Of a stretch of DNA of 64,000 nt, positions 63,134 through 64,000 are shown piece after piece. Position 1 is the first letter of the stretch. Every line of letters begins with the position of its first letter. Origin of the DNA: Curtobacterium sp. MCPF17_052 (lineage in GTDB: Bacteria; Actinomycetota; Actinomycetes; Actinomycetales; Microbacteriaceae); the NCBI RefSeq assembly GCF_003234085.1, contig NZ_QKSD01000002.1, positions 124,001 to 188,000 of the forward strand, read 5' to 3'. The notes beneath the pieces are model-generated. The model was not told where the DNA came from, did no database searches, and worked only from the letters and a program-made list of their open reading frames with translations. A program made the translations under genes and the position numbers.

Positions 63134-63601
63134 GGCACCCGAATGGTCCCCTGATCGGTGTCCGTCCCCGGGAGAACGGACTCCGATCGTCCCCTTGAAG
63201 CAGGCACTCGCGGCGGCGCCAGGAGGAAACCTCGTCCTGACGGAGGACAGCGCTGTCGACAGAGGGAGACCAGGACTCATCGAAGCCCTCGGCAGCTGAC
63301 TCCTAACCCACTCGAATAGAGCTTCGACTCACGCTATCGCACCTGGGCGGCACCTGCGCACATGCAGCGGGACTGATCCTCCGAACCCTCAGCGGTGCTG
63401 ACAACGCAGCACTACTTGTCAAAAGCGCGGTCTCGGACAATTTAGGTTGCGTGTTTGACACGTTGTTCCCGCAGCCACACGACACACGACTGTCGGCGGA
63501 GTCACTACTTGTCGCCGACTCCGCTCACGAGTCTCGGCGACGGCGCGCGTGTCACTCAATTCGACCAAACATCGTGTCGCCGCTTCGACGGCGCTAGGGC
63601 C
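63134..63601. other. 468-bp stretch without a convincing gene
   Basis: No open frame here has plausible codon use on either strand. An inverted repeat GCGGAGTC/GACTCCGC occurs near 63497-63527. A frame ending at 63299 (reading LKQALAAAPGGNLVLTEDS and more) has no start and could be a fragment of a lost gene. I see nothing else. Confidence 0.4.
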
Positions 63602-63625
63602 GTCTCGATAGCCAATCCAGTACCG
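63602..63625 (-). repeat. 24-bp motif, copy 3
   Basis: Plus-strand sequence GTCTCGATAGCC then AATCCAGTACCG, followed by AACGAGAC which can pair with GTCTC. It lies 31 bases beyond the stop of the small membrane gene at 63656 and 29 bases before a minus-strand ATG (63572) that opens only a six-codon frame. Confidence 0.55.
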
Positions 63626-63655
63626 AACGAGACGACCCAGCTCTCCGAGGGGCAG

Positions 63656-63802
63656 TCAGCGCTTGCGGCGAAGAAACATCGTGACTCCGACAGCGACGAT
63701 CGCCACGATCACGAGGACGAACGCCCACAGAGGAATCGTGGCGCCCGACTTCGGACTGACAGCAGCGGGCATGACGACCGCGGTTGCGACGAGTGCGTTC
63801 AT
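63656..63802 (-). CDS. 48-residue single-helix membrane protein
   Basis: Starts MNALVATAVVMPAAVSPKSG, then one hydrophobic helix ATIPLWAFVLVIVAIVAVGV and a basic end TMFLRRKR, a typical small inner-membrane protein with the positive end in the cytoplasm. The 24-bp motif copy at 63829 is 26 bases upstream. No family recognised. Confidence 0.5.
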   Translation of the reverse strand: MNALVATAVVMPAAVSPKSGATIPLWAFVLVIVAIVAVGVTMFLRRKR

Positions 63803-63828
63803 GTGCCTGAGACTAGAGGGCGACCGCT

Positions 63829-63856
63829 GTCTCATAAGCCGATCGGCTACCGAGAC
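63829..63856 (-). repeat. 24-bp motif, copy 4, with palindromic flanks
   Basis: Plus-strand GTCTCATAAGCC then GATCGGCTACCG and GAGAC: the ends GTCTC/GAGAC and the centre AGCCGATCGGCT are both palindromic. It lies 26 bases upstream of the small membrane gene starting at 63802 and overlaps the 3' end of the partial gene at 63847. Confidence 0.6.
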
Positions 63857-64000
63857 GGATTTTGCGGCTCGCGTCGTGCTGCTCGTACGGATAGGAAGAT
63901 GCTGGCACCCCAGCAGACAACCCCGAGCAGGATCACCCCGCTACCGATCCAAATCGCAGTCGAGTGACCGAGCGCTGCATTGCTAGCGACGAGAGCGATG
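63847..64000 (-). CDS. Partial small membrane protein at the window edge
   Basis: The last 50 codons of a minus-strand gene whose start lies outside the window. One hydrophobic helix (AIWIGSGVILLGVVCWGASI) is followed by a basic tail LSVRAARREPQNPSR ending at TAG. Size and layout recall the neighbouring 48-residue protein. Confidence 0.45.
   Translation of the reverse strand, partial: IALVASNAALGHSTAIWIGSGVILLGVVCWGASIFLSVRAARREPQNPSR

Noticed and set aside
63455..63967. 170-codon plus-strand open frame at the right end
   Set aside because: Hydrophilic, compositionally odd translation running antisense to a credible small membrane protein and through two copies of the 24-bp motif.

Overview
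The window is GC-rich DNA (about 70% or more outside one block) with GTG and TTG starts, purine-rich ribosome binding sites, leaderless-type promoters and actinobacterial marker families (SepH, DUF4193, DUF3093, DUF3710, DUF3159, DUF3000). Together with a complete early flagellar locus this points to a motile member of the Microbacteriaceae, plausibly Curtobacterium or a close relative. The genus is inferred from gene content and has not been tested by alignment.

Layout. 1-18.8 kb is conserved chromosomal backbone: topoisomerase IV subunit A (cut by the window edge), a phosphodiesterase-like enzyme, sepH, dut, DUF genes, acnA, dxs, a fatty-acid beta-oxidation pair (thiolase plus FadB-like protein), an RNase D-like protein and an alpha/beta hydrolase. 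18.9-27.5 kb is a polymorphic toxin locus on the minus strand: a 1794-residue RHS/YD-repeat protein with a short C-terminal toxin tip, followed by a probable immunity gene and further small immunity-like genes. 27.6-35.8 kb returns to backbone: sufE, a sulfurtransferase, zapE, amt behind a GlnR-type operator, an aldo/keto reductase, a ChaB-like protein and a FabH-like synthase. 35.8-54.2 kb is a flagellar locus. fliW-flgL-flgK-flgN run on the minus strand. fliA, fliC, fliD, fliS and flgB-flgC-fliE-fliF-fliG-fliH-fliI-fliJ-(NlpC/P60)-fliK-flgD-flgE run on the plus strand, mostly with 1-11 base overlaps.

From 54.3 kb to the end the flagellar order breaks off. The expected motor and export genes (mot, fliM-R, flhA/B) do not follow flgE. 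Instead there is lower-GC foreign DNA: a tyrosine recombinase, a companion gene that looks truncated, a SIR2-family protein, a PIN-domain protein, a decayed IS3 element, and a two-gene cassette of a SLATT-like two-helix membrane protein plus a CD-NTase-like nucleotidyltransferase (a CBASS-like arrangement), with several very small membrane proteins. This looks like a defence or mobile island that inserted after flgE. A 24-bp motif occurs four times in it, three times upstream of a minus-strand gene.

Regulatory and repeat features stand out. The fliC leader has the layout of a CsrA/FliW-controlled flagellin message. A canonical double GlnR box precedes amt. A palindrome precedes acnA. Three copies of a 74-bp palindromic repeat sit just after stop codons, and a GGACGGGAGGC-type hairpin recurs between genes. 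The RHS gene and a distant immunity-like gene share nearly the same upstream sequence. No rRNA, tRNA or CRISPR array was seen.
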